The notes below the pieces were generated by a model, which saw only the letters and a list, made by a program, of their open reading frames with translations, did not search any database and was not told where the DNA came from. This document shows, piece after piece, positions 35,161 through 45,924 of a stretch of 64,000 bases of DNA. Numbering within the stretch: the stretch's first letter is position 1; every line of letters begins with the position of its first letter. The DNA comes from JAUHXS01 sp965213575 (GTDB taxonomy: Bacteria > Bacteroidota > Bacteroidia > Chitinophagales > JAUHXS01), in the NCBI GenBank assembly GCA_965213575.1, contig CBDBZN010000006.1:62001-126000 (forward strand), read 5' to 3'. The position numbers and the translations under genes were made by a program.

Positions 35161-35370
35161 TTGAAAAAAGTGTACTTCAAAATGGGAATGGGATTCAATT
35201 TTCTGATCAATTTTTATATAAATAATATTAAAGGTGTACGGATATCTTTTCTTATAATATTGCTTATGCCATTATTTCTAATAAATATAAATGCGTACCA
35301 TGATTGGGGTGGTGACTTTGCTCAGTATATTCAGCAAGGCATCAATATTATTGATGCCTTCTGTCCGTAG
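35161..35370 (+). pseudogene. Membrane protein gene truncated by REP family B
   Basis: A TTG-started frame with one strong membrane helix (VRISFLIILLMPLFLINI) followed by YHDWGGDFAQYIQQGINI. This pattern is close to the N-terminus of GT39/ArnT-like membrane glycosyltransferases. The frame ends just inside REP copy 2, whose DNA supplies the last residues and the stop. The rest of the gene is not found nearby. Alternative: a small single-helix protein that happens to end there. Confidence 0.5.
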
Positions 35371-35405
35371 TCTGTAGCCGGAGCTTTGAGGGCAGCGACT
35401 ACGGA
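35360..35405. repeat. REP family B, copy 2
   Basis: 46 bases in direct orientation with copy 1 (34880), one base different. It ends 43 bases before the RAYT start. Confidence 0.85.
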
Positions 35406-35448
35406 TTCCAATATAATACAAATACTTAAAAATTGTTATCTTTATGTA

Positions 35449-36003
35449 ATGGGGTCAACAGGATATAAGATCGATGATCAGAATGGTATCTATTTTATAA
35501 CTTTTGCTGTGGTTGAATGGGTAGATGTGTTTACTCGTGAAGAGTATAAGTTAATTTTATTAAATAGCCTGCAATATTGCCAAAAAGAAAAAGGATTGCA
35601 CATCCATAGTTGGGTACTCATGACCAACCATGTACATTTTATTTTATCGGCAAAAGAAGGATTTAAACTAAGCGATATATTGAGAGACTTTAAAAAACAT
35701 ACATCCAGTAAATTAATAGAAGCAATTAATCAAAATCCATATGAAAGTAGAAAAGAATGGATGCTTTCAATATTTAAAAAAGCAGGAAAAGATAATGTTA
35801 GAAATACAGTATATCAATTTTGGCGTCAAGATAACCACCCAAAAGAGTTAACTACAAATGATATGATGGATCAAAAGTTAGACTATATTCATAAAAACCC
35901 GGTAAAAGAAGGAATCGTTGATGAGGTAGAAGCATATAAATACAGTAGTGCACGAGACTATGGTGGAATAAAAGGATTGTTGGAAATTAAATTTTTAAAT
36001 TAA
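35449..36003 (+). CDS. REP-associated tyrosine transposase (RAYT), second type
   Basis: A 184-residue HUH nuclease. The domain begins GIYFITFAVVEWVDVF. The HUH motif is LMTNHVHFILSAKEG, and the catalytic-tyrosine region is KLDYIHKNPVKEGIV. It differs clearly from the RAYT at 1545 and sits beside a different REP family. Copy 2 ends just before the gene and an inverted copy 3 begins 11 bases after the stop. I chose the ATG at 35449, since the longer frame begins inside the REP element. The RAYT locus lies 194 bases from tRNA-Ile. Confidence 0.88.
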   Translation: MGSTGYKIDDQNGIYFITFAVVEWVDVFTREEYKLILLNSLQYCQKEKGLHIHSWVLMTNHVHFILSAKEGFKLSDILRDFKKHTSSKLIEAINQNPYESRKEWMLSIFKKAGKDNVRNTVYQFWRQDNHPKELTTNDMMDQKLDYIHKNPVKEGIVDEVEAYKYSSARDYGGIKGLLEIKFLN

Positions 36004-36013
36004 AAAGTAACAA

Positions 36014-36059
36014 GTCCGTAATCGCAACGCACTAAGCTAAACTACAGACTACGGACAGA
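36014..36059. repeat. REP family B, copy 3 (inverted, diverged)
   Basis: 46 bases in the opposite orientation to copies 1 and 2. The outer 18 bases (TCTGTCCGTAGTCTGTAG on the minus strand) match exactly and the far arm matches with changes, while the loop is different. It follows the RAYT stop. Confidence 0.75.
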
Positions 36060-36196
36060 ATAGGGGTAAGCTGGTTATGTAAATCAGTCACATGTTTGTA
36101 GATGTATATAGGTGCGCCAAGGGTAAAATGACTAAAAAAACACGCAAATTTAGTGTGTAAAGATGTGCTGAAAGGTGCGAAAGTGCATATAAAAAG

Positions 36197-36270
36197 TAGT
36201 CTCGGGCGGATTTGAACCGCCGACCCCTACATTATCAGTGTAGTGCTCTAACCAACTGAGCTACGAGACT
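36197..36270 (-). tRNA. tRNA-Ile (GAT)
   Basis: 74 bases. The acceptor stem AGTCTCG pairs with CGAGACT. The D arm (GCTC...GAGC), the anticodon stem CTACA/TGTAG with loop CTGATAA (anticodon GAT), a five-base variable loop, and the T arm GGCGG-TTCAAAT-CCGCC are all well formed. The discriminator base is A; CCA is not encoded. A T-run follows. It lies 318 bases downstream of the 16S gene on the same strand, in the spacer position of a normal rRNA operon, but no tRNA-Ala and no 23S gene follow. Confidence 0.95.
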
Positions 36271-36375
36271 ATAAATAACAATTCCGACCCAATCAAAACC
36301 TTTAGATTTTGCTTTGTGTCGTGGATCCTCGCAAATTTAGGAAAACTTAATTTTCTAAATTTCGGGAGGATTGAG

Positions 36376-36404
36376 CCCTGCCTCGCCGTTGGGCGGGTGC
36401 GAGA
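36376..36404. repeat. Palindromic element, family D copy 2
   Basis: CCTGCCTCGCC-GTTG-GGCGGGTGCGAG in the spacer between 16S and tRNA-Ile. It resembles the elements at 22314 and 47004. Directly after it is GCGAGACTATTAAT, which repeats the sequence at the tRNA end (ACGAGACTATAAAT). Confidence 0.45.
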
Positions 36405-36587
36405 CTATTAATCAGTATATAAACAACTTTAAGCAGGTGCGAATTTAAATAAAAATTAACACTTATAAATAAAAAAAGGGTGTGAAAGTATTGTGCTAAA
36501 TTACACATATACCAGCACACCCTCATCAATATCAATGAAGTAGGTTTGAAACAAAACTTCGAGCGGTTACAAAAAAACCAGCTCTAA

Positions 36588-38112
<1,525 letters not shown>

Positions 38113-38194
38113 TAAAAGAATTTTGATTCTGTAGCAAGATTTTTTTGAATTTACTCAAAGAATTTGTTTCTTACCAATACTTCAAAGAACTTAA

Positions 38195-38219
38195 ATCATC
38201 CCGCTACTAGCGGGGTGAT
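38195..38219 (-). other. Hairpin in the 16S leader
   Basis: CCCGCT-ACT-AGCGGG with flanking ATCA/TGAT pairs, between the predicted 16S promoter and the gene. It could be a processing or antitermination structure of the precursor. Confidence 0.4.
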
Positions 38220-38281
38220 AATTTCTTTCGCTTAATCGAATTTTTCTGTCTTAAAGAACTCGTTTTCCGACCAGCGGGCAG

Positions 38282-38312
38282 CAAAGATAATATGCTTTTT
38301 AAAACTGTGCAA
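38282..38312 (-). promoter_or_regulatory. 16S rRNA promoter
   Basis: On the minus strand: TTG (38312-38310), 20 bases, TATCTTTG (38289-38282) followed by C. This is a full match to the Bacteroidota pattern. The start of transcription would be near 38275, giving a leader of about 165 bases. Confidence 0.65.
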
Positions 38313-38447
38313 GTATTCTTAAGATTTTTTTCACTTTTTTTTGATTTTTTTTCAAAACTCTAAAATATTAAGGGTTTCTGCTTGGGTAGATGTGTTAATT
38401 TATGTTATTTTGTCATGCTTTACCAAACATCCTAAAACAAATAGAAG

Positions 38448-39533
38448 ATGAAAATACATAATTTTAGTGCCGGTCCATCTATCTTGCCTGACTATACCAT
38501 AGAAAATGCTGCTCAAGCTATAAAAGGTTGGGATAAAATGAATGGCTTATCGTTGATCGAGATCTCTCATCGCAGTAAAGAGTTTGTTGCTGTTGTAGAA
38601 GAAGCTACGCAGCTTATAAAGGATTTATTAAACGTGCCTGAGAGTTATTCTGTATTGTTTCTGCAGGGTGGGGCAAGTATGCAATTTTGCATGATCCCGT
38701 ATAATTTATTGAATGCGGATCAGTCGGCCGCTTATTTAGATACCGGAGTTTGGGCCAACAAAGCTATTAAAGAAGCGAAACTTTTTGGAAAGGTAGATGT
38801 AGTGGGGTCTTCTAAGGATAAAAATTATAACTTCATTCCTAAAGATTACCAATTAGCTGATGAGTCGGCTTATTTCCATATTACTACTAACAACACCATC
38901 TATGGTACAGAAATTAAAGAAGATTTAGATGTTGATGTCCCTTTGGTTGCCGATATGTCTTCTGATATTTTTAGTAGGCCCATAGATGTTTCTAAATATG
39001 CTTTGATCTACGCCGGTGCTCAAAAAAATCTGGGCCCTGCCGGAGTGACATTAGTAATTATAAAAAATGATATTTTAGGAAAAGTAAAGAGAGAAATTCC
39101 AACAATGTTGAAATATCAAACTCATATTGATAATGAGTCTATGTTTAATACTCCGCCGGTATTTCCTATATATGCTTCATATCTTACTTTAAAATGGTTA
39201 AAAGATAATGGAGGACTTAGCGAAATGCAGAAAAAGAATCAAAAAAAGGCTGAATTATTATATGATGAAATTGATAATAATCCTTTATTTGAAGGGACAG
39301 CTGCTAGAGAAGACCGTTCATTAATGAATGTGACATTTGTTATGAAAAATCCTGATCTGGAAAATGAGTTTATGAAATATGCAACTGAACAAGGCATTGA
39401 TGGCATCAAAGGCCATAGGTCTGTAGGAGGTTTTAGGGCTTCTATTTACAATGCTATGCCTATCGAAAGTGTAAAAGTATTAACAGAATGTATGAGCGTT
39501 TTTGCTGAAAAGCATGCGGGGGTGGCACAATAA
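38448..39533 (+). CDS. serC: Phosphoserine aminotransferase
   Basis: The second step of serine synthesis: converts 3-phosphohydroxypyruvate with glutamate to phosphoserine, using pyridoxal phosphate (also used in vitamin B6 synthesis). 361 residues. Landmarks are the start MKIHNFSAGPSILP, LFLQGGASMQFCMIPYNLL, DMSSDIFSRPIDVSKY and the PLP lysine in YAGAQKNLGPAGVT near residue 196. The ending GIKGHRSVGGFRASIYNAM is the phosphate-side loop. serA follows 41 bases later, with DUF1015 after it. Transcription start could not be placed. Confidence 0.96.
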   Translation: MKIHNFSAGPSILPDYTIENAAQAIKGWDKMNGLSLIEISHRSKEFVAVVEEATQLIKDLLNVPESYSVLFLQGGASMQFCMIPYNLLNADQSAAYLDTGVWANKAIKEAKLFGKVDVVGSSKDKNYNFIPKDYQLADESAYFHITTNNTIYGTEIKEDLDVDVPLVADMSSDIFSRPIDVSKYALIYAGAQKNLGPAGVTLVIIKNDILGKVKREIPTMLKYQTHIDNESMFNTPPVFPIYASYLTLKWLKDNGGLSEMQKKNQKKAELLYDEIDNNPLFEGTAAREDRSLMNVTFVMKNPDLENEFMKYATEQGIDGIKGHRSVGGFRASIYNAMPIESVKVLTECMSVFAEKHAGVAQ

Positions 39534-39574
39534 TTTTTAATTTTTAATCTTAAATTTTAAATCTAATAAAGTAA

Positions 39575-40519
39575 ATGACAAAAATTTTAGCTAATGACGG
39601 AATTGATGCTGCAGGACAAGAAAAATTAGAGGCAGCAGGCATTGAGGTAGACACGAATACAATTCCTCAAGAAGATTTGAAAGATAAGTTACAAAGTTAT
39701 GATGGCATCTTAGTAAGAAGCGCCACAAAAATTAGAAAAGATCTAATTGACGCAGTGCCTAATCTTAAGTTTATTGGCCGTGGTGGAGTTGGAATGGATA
39801 ATATAGATGTATCTTATGCCCGAGAAGCAGGCAAAGCAGTAGAAAATACTCCTGCAGCTTCATCAGAATCTGTAGCGGAACTTGTTTTTGCTCATCTGCT
39901 CACAGGAGCCAGATTTTTACATCAATCAAATAGGGAGATGCCAACAGGCGCAGACTTTAAAAACTTGAAAAAGAAGTATGCGGAAGGAATTGAACTCAGA
40001 GGTAAAACTTTAGGTATTTTTGGTTTTGGGAGAATTGGACAAGCAGCTGCTAAAATAGCATTTGGCTTAGGCATGAAGGTCTTGGCGTATGACCACCATG
40101 GAAAAGAAGTAAATATTGAATTAGAAATAGCCGATCAGAAAATTAATATTCCTTTTAAAACAGTTAGCAAAGAGAAGGTGCTGAAAGAAAGTGATTTCAT
40201 ATCGCTGCATGTGCCTTTTAATGAAGGAGATAAGCCATCTATTGGGACAGCTGAGATCAGTATGACGAAAAAAGGTGTGTTTATCATTCAATGTGGTAGA
40301 GGTGGAGCACTAGACGAAAATGCTTTAAAAGAGGCACTCAACAGTGGCCGGGTTGCTTTTGCCGGCCTTGATGTGTTCGAAAACGAACCTACTCCTGATG
40401 AAGAGTTACTTCGTATGCCCAATGTTTCTTTAACTCCACACATAGGTGGTTCTACTAATGAAGCTCAAGAGCGGATTGGTATAGAAATAGCAGATAAAAT
40501 CATCGAATTTTTTAAATAA
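39575..40519 (+). CDS. serA: D-3-phosphoglycerate dehydrogenase, short form
   Basis: The first step of serine synthesis: oxidises 3-phosphoglycerate with NAD. 314 residues in the D-isomer 2-hydroxyacid dehydrogenase family. The NAD-binding loop is GIFGFGRIGQAAAKIA near residue 146; the catalytic Arg, Glu and His lie in QCGRGGALDENAL, ENEPTPDEELL and LTPHIGGSTNEAQ. It has no ACT domain at the C-terminus, so serine feedback as in E. coli SerA is unlikely. Adjacent serC makes the assignment firm. Confidence 0.92.
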   Translation: MTKILANDGIDAAGQEKLEAAGIEVDTNTIPQEDLKDKLQSYDGILVRSATKIRKDLIDAVPNLKFIGRGGVGMDNIDVSYAREAGKAVENTPAASSESVAELVFAHLLTGARFLHQSNREMPTGADFKNLKKKYAEGIELRGKTLGIFGFGRIGQAAAKIAFGLGMKVLAYDHHGKEVNIELEIADQKINIPFKTVSKEKVLKESDFISLHVPFNEGDKPSIGTAEISMTKKGVFIIQCGRGGALDENALKEALNSGRVAFAGLDVFENEPTPDEELLRMPNVSLTPHIGGSTNEAQERIGIEIADKIIEFFK

Positions 40520-40564
40520 TAATAACTGCTGTTAGCATTCAGCTAATAGTTAATAGCTAAAATT

Positions 40565-41815
40565 ATGTCTATAATTAAACCATTTAAGGGCGTAAGGCCG
40601 AAAAAAGAGTATGCTGCACAGGTTGCGTCAAAACCATATGATGTGCTTAATTCTGCTGAAGCAAGAGTAGAAGTACAAGGCAAACCCTATTCTTTTCTAC
40701 ATGTCGTAAAATCTGAAGTTGACCTGCCCGAAGATGTCGATGTACACAGTCAGCCGGTATATGAGAAAGCAAAGGCAAATTTTGAAAAATTAGTGACAGA
40801 CGGTATAATGTTTGATGAGCTTACCAGTTGCTATTATTTGTATCAGCAGATTATGGATGGGCATAAACAACTAGGTATTATTGCTTGTTCCAGTATAGAA
40901 GATTATGAAAATAATATTATTAAAAAACATGAATTTACTCGCCCGGTAAAAGAAAATGATAGAATCAATCACATAAAAAATACAGAAATCCATTCTGGCC
41001 CGGTATTTTTAACCTATCCTGAAGTCCCTGAAATAGATGAGGAAGTAAATTTAATTGTTGGTTCTAAAAATCCTGAGTATCGATTTACCGCAGATGATGG
41101 CGTAGAGCATACTTTATGGGTAATCAATGAAGAAAACTCCATAGCTAAACTGACTGAGTTATTTGCTACAAAAGTTCCCGCTACTTACATAGCAGATGGC
41201 CATCATAGAGCAGCATCAGCTTTTAAGGTAGGCAAGGAAAAAAGAGATAATAACCCTAATCATACGGGCAAAGAGGAATACAATTTTTTTTTAAGTGTTT
41301 TATTTCCTGCTAACCAACTTTCTATTATAGATTATAATAGAGTGGTTACTGACTTGAATGGGCTTTCAACAGAAGATTTCTTTTTTAAGATCCAAGAGAA
41401 GTTCGATATTGAAAAGGTAGGAAAAGAACCGGTAAAACCCTCTAAACTTCATGAATTTGGATTATATATTGATAAAAATTGGTATCAATTAAATGCTAAG
41501 CCGGGAACATATAATGACGGAGATCCTATCGGCATTTTAGATGTTACTATTCTTCAAAATAACGTATTGTCGCCTATTTTAAATATTACAGATCCTCGAA
41601 CAGATGATAGGGTTGATTTTGTAGGTGGAATTAGAGGCCTGCTAGAATTAGAGAGAAGAGTGGATAGTGGCGAAATGGCTGCTGCATTTTCTTTATATCC
41701 GGTAACAATCCAGCAATTGATCAAAATATCCGATTCGGGTAATGTAATGCCTCCTAAATCAACTTGGTTCGAACCAAAGTTACGAAGTGGCTTGGTGGTG
41801 CATCGATTGAAATAG
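40565..41815 (+). CDS. DUF1015 family protein
   Basis: A 416-residue protein of the DUF1015 family, which starts IIKPFKGVRPKKEYAAQVAS and contains SKPYDVLN, IADGHHRAASAFKVG and LSIIDYNRVV, the usual signature segments. The function is not established; the His-rich ADGHHR is a likely active or metal site. In many Bacteroidota it follows serC and serA, as here (45 bases behind serA), which suggests a role near serine metabolism. It is not a membrane protein. It converges with the PfkB gene. Confidence 0.88.
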   Translation: MSIIKPFKGVRPKKEYAAQVASKPYDVLNSAEARVEVQGKPYSFLHVVKSEVDLPEDVDVHSQPVYEKAKANFEKLVTDGIMFDELTSCYYLYQQIMDGHKQLGIIACSSIEDYENNIIKKHEFTRPVKENDRINHIKNTEIHSGPVFLTYPEVPEIDEEVNLIVGSKNPEYRFTADDGVEHTLWVINEENSIAKLTELFATKVPATYIADGHHRAASAFKVGKEKRDNNPNHTGKEEYNFFLSVLFPANQLSIIDYNRVVTDLNGLSTEDFFFKIQEKFDIEKVGKEPVKPSKLHEFGLYIDKNWYQLNAKPGTYNDGDPIGILDVTILQNNVLSPILNITDPRTDDRVDFVGGIRGLLELERRVDSGEMAAAFSLYPVTIQQLIKISDSGNVMPPKSTWFEPKLRSGLVVHRLK

Positions 41816-41873
41816 TATCAAGTTAATTGATTGTTACTATTTCATTCACATCAACATTTAAAATTACCTCAAC

Positions 41874-42800
41874 CTAACTCACTAACGAAATCTCTACCTG
41901 CACTAAGTCAATAAACTGCTGTGCCCTTTTGTGTATCTCTTCCTTAGGAAGGTCAATTAATTGTTCGGTCCCAAATTTTTGCACACAAAATGATGCCATA
42001 GCAGACCCATAGATCAACGCCCTTTTCATGTTGTCAAACGAAATATCTTTACTTTGTGCCAAATAACCGATAAAACCTCCCGCAAATGTATCTCCTGCTC
42101 CTGTCGGATCATATACATCTTCTAAAGGAAGTGCCGGCGCATAAAAAATCTCATTTCCGCTAAGCAATAAAGCTCCATGCTCTCCTTTTTTTATGATCAC
42201 AAACTCCGGGCCCATTTCTGAAATGATCTTTGCAGCTTTCACGATTGAATGTTCACCGGATAATTGCCTGGCTTCTTCATCATTAATGCAAATCACATCA
42301 ACCATGGAAATAGTCTCTTTTAATTCTTTAAGCGCGATGTCCATCCAAAAATTCATGGTATCCATCACAATTAATTTAGGGCGAGTTTTAAGCCGCTCAA
42401 TAGTCAATTTTTGCACCTGCGGTGAAAGATTTCCCAGCATCAAAAATTCGCAATTTTGATAGCTGTCTGGAATAATCGGATCAAAATGTTCCAACACATT
42501 TAATTCTGTTACCAACGTATCTCTAGAATTTAGATCATAGTGATATTTGCCCGACCAAAAGAATGATTTCTCATCTTCTTTTATTTGCAGGCCTTCTGTA
42601 TTAATAGAATGCTTTTGCAACAATTTTATATCAGATTTAGGAAAATCGCCCCCTACCACTGCTACCAAATTTACATCATCTGTAAAATAGGAGGAAGAAA
42701 GCGTAATATAAGTGGCTGCACCACCAATTATTTTATCTGTTTTCCCAAAAGGTGTTTCAATGGCATCGAATGCTACTGATCCTACTACTAATAAACTCAT
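41874..42800 (-). CDS. PfkB family sugar/nucleoside kinase
   Basis: A 308-residue kinase of the PfkB (ribokinase) superfamily. The start is SLLVVGSVAFDAIETPFG, with the glycine pair IIGGAATYITLS in the substrate side. The catalytic base and anion hole are in DPTGAGDTFAGGFIGYLA near residue 235, the family's signature. The substrate cannot be told; adenosine, ribose or another sugar are possible. The gene is alone on its strand, converging with DUF1015 and divergent from a lipoprotein gene. Confidence 0.88.
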   Translation of the reverse strand: MSLLVVGSVAFDAIETPFGKTDKIIGGAATYITLSSSYFTDDVNLVAVVGGDFPKSDIKLLQKHSINTEGLQIKEDEKSFFWSGKYHYDLNSRDTLVTELNVLEHFDPIIPDSYQNCEFLMLGNLSPQVQKLTIERLKTRPKLIVMDTMNFWMDIALKELKETISMVDVICINDEEARQLSGEHSIVKAAKIISEMGPEFVIIKKGEHGALLLSGNEIFYAPALPLEDVYDPTGAGDTFAGGFIGYLAQSKDISFDNMKRALIYGSAMASFCVQKFGTEQLIDLPKEEIHKRAQQFIDLVQVEISLVS

Positions 42801-42891
42801 ATATTCATTTGTTTATACAAAGATTGCAATATTTATGGTGGATTGCAATTATCTGGATTTATTCTTAAATTTAGCGCTATAAAATTTATAT

Positions 42892-43989
42892 ATGAGAAAC
42901 AAAATACACTCTTTAGCAATCGTTTTTATATTATTTTCTACCATATTTGTTTCTTGTATAAAGGATGACATTGATGATGAGGATATCAATCCTCAAAAAG
43001 GCATTATACCAGTCAATATAGCCGTTGACATACCTGAGGCGATTAGTTCATTTACTACTAACAAAACTTATAAAACAGTTGAAGGAGATACGCTAAGTGG
43101 AACAGATATTTATCAAAATATTTCTTTGTTTATAGCTATTGGTGAACAGTCGGCAGAAATTGTGGATGCCGTACTTACAGTTGTTAATGCATTAGGAATA
43201 CATGGTATCATCTCTTTGGAGTTTGTTAGCGAAGAAGATAACAGGCCCAAGCAAGTGGTTATTGAGCAAGGTGGTACTTACGATGGTGAGAGTTGGGAAT
43301 ATCAGTTAATCATGACAGATCAAGATGATAGTGCCTTGGTTGTTTACTGGAACCAGACTCCTAAAAAAGGGGTAACAATTCTTTCTCCGTATAATTTAAA
43401 TCGAAGCGAAGATCCTTCAATCGCAGATATATTATATAAAGTAGAATATAGCGAAACCGGAGCAAGTGGGTATGAAAAGGATATGACAGTCTCTATTATT
43501 GGTATTCCGGAAAACCCTGAAGATGATGGTTATATTAACAACCTTAAAATGTTTGCAGGTAAAAATGGAGACATTATAGACGTGTTTGGAAACTCTAACC
43601 ATCCGGAAATTCAATTGATTGACTCCAACTACACCGGAGGAAGAAATTATGCATTTACTGCCCGAGGCCATACCAATGCAGAAGTTGGTGTCGCTATAGT
43701 GGGCTTACCTCCATCATCTGTAAATACTACAAACGATTTGCTTGAGATATATTCTGTAATAAATGTATTAACGGAGGAAGCGAATAATGCAGGCTATACA
43801 GATTCGGCAGCAATAGCAGTATTTTTATCAAACGCAGAAGCTCCGGGATACTTCATTCATCCGCAAGGCTTTGTTTCGAATGGTAACAATGTGCCTAGCA
43901 ATGCTGCTTTTACTAACGATTTTATCAATTTGAGCGGATTAGTCCCATTTGTGCCTAATGATGTAAAAGAATTGATGATTAGTTGGTAA
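42892..43989 (+). CDS. Lipoprotein of unknown function
   Basis: A 365-residue exported lipoprotein with a signal ending STIFVSC (Cys near residue 22), followed by an acidic linker (DDIDDEDINPQKG). The mature part is predicted beta-rich and Asp/Ser-rich, with no motif I recognise. Segments such as NRPKQVVIEQGGTYDGESWE and RGHTNAEVGVAIVGLPPS do not suggest an enzyme. It could be a cell-surface or outer-membrane-associated protein. It is divergent from the PfkB gene. Confidence 0.7.
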   Translation: MRNKIHSLAIVFILFSTIFVSCIKDDIDDEDINPQKGIIPVNIAVDIPEAISSFTTNKTYKTVEGDTLSGTDIYQNISLFIAIGEQSAEIVDAVLTVVNALGIHGIISLEFVSEEDNRPKQVVIEQGGTYDGESWEYQLIMTDQDDSALVVYWNQTPKKGVTILSPYNLNRSEDPSIADILYKVEYSETGASGYEKDMTVSIIGIPENPEDDGYINNLKMFAGKNGDIIDVFGNSNHPEIQLIDSNYTGGRNYAFTARGHTNAEVGVAIVGLPPSSVNTTNDLLEIYSVINVLTEEANNAGYTDSAAIAVFLSNAEAPGYFIHPQGFVSNGNNVPSNAAFTNDFINLSGLVPFVPNDVKELMISW

Positions 43990-44102
43990 TAACTATATGT
44001 TTTTTAACAAAATGATTTTATCATCCTGAGGCTCTCGAAGCACAACAAAATTACTTTGATTTTTACCGGCATATTGATTAGTAATCTTCAAAAACTAATA
44101 TT

Positions 44103-45002
44103 ATGAAATTTGGGAAAGTAGCTCATCCTGAAAATATTGACTTTATTTTCCCGTCCGATCATCCTTCTAACGAAGTATTGTTGCTAAATAATAAAAAAAG
44201 TCAGCCTACAAAATTCTCTATAGGTTGTGCCAAATGGAATAGGAAAGACCTTAAAAACTTTTATCCTAGAGGCACTAAAGATGAATTAGTTTACTACTCT
44301 TCCCAGTTCAATGCTATTGAGCTGAATGCTACGTTTTACAGATTTTTTCCGCCGGAGCAGTTTGAGACATGGGCAGCTAAAACACCAAGTGGGTTTAGAT
44401 TTTTTCCAAAAATAACACAAGAAATTTCTCATTGGAAAAGATTGAAAGACGTTAGTCAGCAAGTTGAGTTTTATACCTATGCCGTCTCAAAACTAGAAGA
44501 TAAGTTGGGCATGGTGTTCTTGCAAATGCATGAGAACTTTAAACCGCAAGATTTTGATCGCGTAGTAGCGTTTGTGGAGCAATGGCCAAAATCGGTGCCG
44601 CTTACTGTAGAGTTTAGGCATACGGATTGGTACAATGATGAAAAAATTGCCAATGAGCTATACAATTTATTAGAAAAATATGATATTACTAATGCGATTG
44701 TCGATACAGCAGGTAGAAGAGATTTGATGCACATGAAACTCACCACTCCCAAAGCTTTTGTGCGATATACCGGAGCAAACCACCCTACCGATTACACTCG
44801 ATTAGATGATTGGATAAAAAGAATACAAACCTGGGTCGAGTTGGGCATTCAGGAGGTTAACTTTTTTGTCCATCAAAATATGGAATTGGAGTCGCCTTTG
44901 TTAGCTGCTTATTTTATCAAGCAATTAAATGAAAAACTGGGTTTAGATTTGAAAGTGCCTCAGACGTTGCATACCGCCGAACAGACAAGGAAATTGTTTT
45001 AA
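44103..45002 (+). CDS. DUF72 (YecE-like) protein
   Basis: A 299-residue protein with the DUF72 TIM-barrel-like fold. The pattern is clear in SIGCAKWNRKDLKNFYP (residues 38-54), ELNATFYRFFPPEQFETWA, FFPKITQEISHWKRL and AVEFRHTDWYND-like VEFRHTDWYNDEKIAN. AFVRYTGANHPTDYTRLDDW near residue 220 is also typical. No catalytic activity is established for this family. It is a single gene with a 290-base gap behind it that holds a repeat. Confidence 0.85.
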   Translation: MKFGKVAHPENIDFIFPSDHPSNEVLLLNNKKSQPTKFSIGCAKWNRKDLKNFYPRGTKDELVYYSSQFNAIELNATFYRFFPPEQFETWAAKTPSGFRFFPKITQEISHWKRLKDVSQQVEFYTYAVSKLEDKLGMVFLQMHENFKPQDFDRVVAFVEQWPKSVPLTVEFRHTDWYNDEKIANELYNLLEKYDITNAIVDTAGRRDLMHMKLTTPKAFVRYTGANHPTDYTRLDDWIKRIQTWVELGIQEVNFFVHQNMELESPLLAAYFIKQLNEKLGLDLKVPQTLHTAEQTRKLF

Positions 45003-45110
45003 CGATAATCATATCTTATAAGTAACTTTTATTGTTTAGCTTTGTGAAGCAACATTATTAAATGTTCTCATAGAAAAAATGCATGAATACATTTACACAT
45101 CTTTGTTGAT

Positions 45111-45140
45111 CATAGCCCCCGGTTTAAACCTTGGGCTATG
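45111..45140. repeat. Palindromic repeat family C, copy 1
   Basis: CATAGCCCCCGGTTT followed by AAACCTTGGGCTATG, a palindrome with two mismatches. It shares the core CATAGCCCxCGGTTT and GGGCTATG with copies at 47960 and 49619. The rest of the 290-base gap is without a gene. Confidence 0.7.
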
Positions 45141-45292
45141 TCTCGAATCAACCAAAACCATTCTAGTGATTTTAAAATTTTGTTAATAACAGCAACACAA
45201 TTTTAAACATATTTTGGAAAACAACGTAAAGAAAGTTTGCCTGGCGGTATTCTGAAAAGCCTTATGAGTAAGAGTTATTTAAATTAAATCAT

Positions 45293-45736
45293 ATGAAGTT
45301 TAAAAATGGAATTATTGGATTATGTATAGTAGGATTTTTTGCATTCAATTCATGCAAGAAAGAGTACGAAGAATTTGATAATGGAGAGGTTGTTGAAAAT
45401 ACTTATTCAGGAACAGTAGATGTAACTTCAGGGGGAGCAGATCCTGCAGGAGATTTTGAAGGCGATGATGATTCAGGAATATATTCATTTGCATGGAATA
45501 ATTCTCAAAGCCAAGCATCTCTTGATTTTGATGTCACGACTTCCCAGGGTGGTTCAGTTCAAATCATTTTAAATGATGCGAAAGGTGATGAAGTACTTAA
45601 TAAAACTAGGCCAGAAAATGGAAGTGATTCATTTTCCGGTGTTTCTGAAGATGGCAAAAAGGGTACGTGGCTTGTGACTATTATACTGACTAACTTTGAT
45701 GGTGATGGAAGTTATTCTATTTCTCCAGGCAACTAA
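45293..45736 (+). CDS. Small lipoprotein of unknown function
   Basis: A 147-residue lipoprotein: signal MKFKNGIIGLCIVGFFAFNS followed by CKKEYEEFD (lipid Cys near 21). The mature part is acidic (DPAGDFEGDDDSG) and beta-rich, ending in WLVTIILTNFDGDGSYSISP, like a small beta-sandwich. I do not recognise the family. The 188-base gap to the restriction enzyme gene has no further gene. Confidence 0.7.
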   Translation: MKFKNGIIGLCIVGFFAFNSCKKEYEEFDNGEVVENTYSGTVDVTSGGADPAGDFEGDDDSGIYSFAWNNSQSQASLDFDVTTSQGGSVQIILNDAKGDEVLNKTRPENGSDSFSGVSEDGKKGTWLVTIILTNFDGDGSYSISPGN

Positions 45737-45924
45737 ATATAATTGCTTTATTAATCCTAAAAGCTAAAGTATTTTAGAGATTTTTATAGATTAATTATCA
45801 AATCATAATCGATGGGTTTTAAGTACTTTTACTAGATCTAACTATCATAAGAATATGAAAAGTGCTGCCCATCATGATAATCACATAGAAAAAATGATTT
45901 TATCCACATTATACTAATGTGTAA

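Noticed and set aside
45760..45905. Short frame starting MKSAAHHDNHIEKM before the RM gene.
   Set aside because: Only 20 codons with no motif and no start signal; not supportable.
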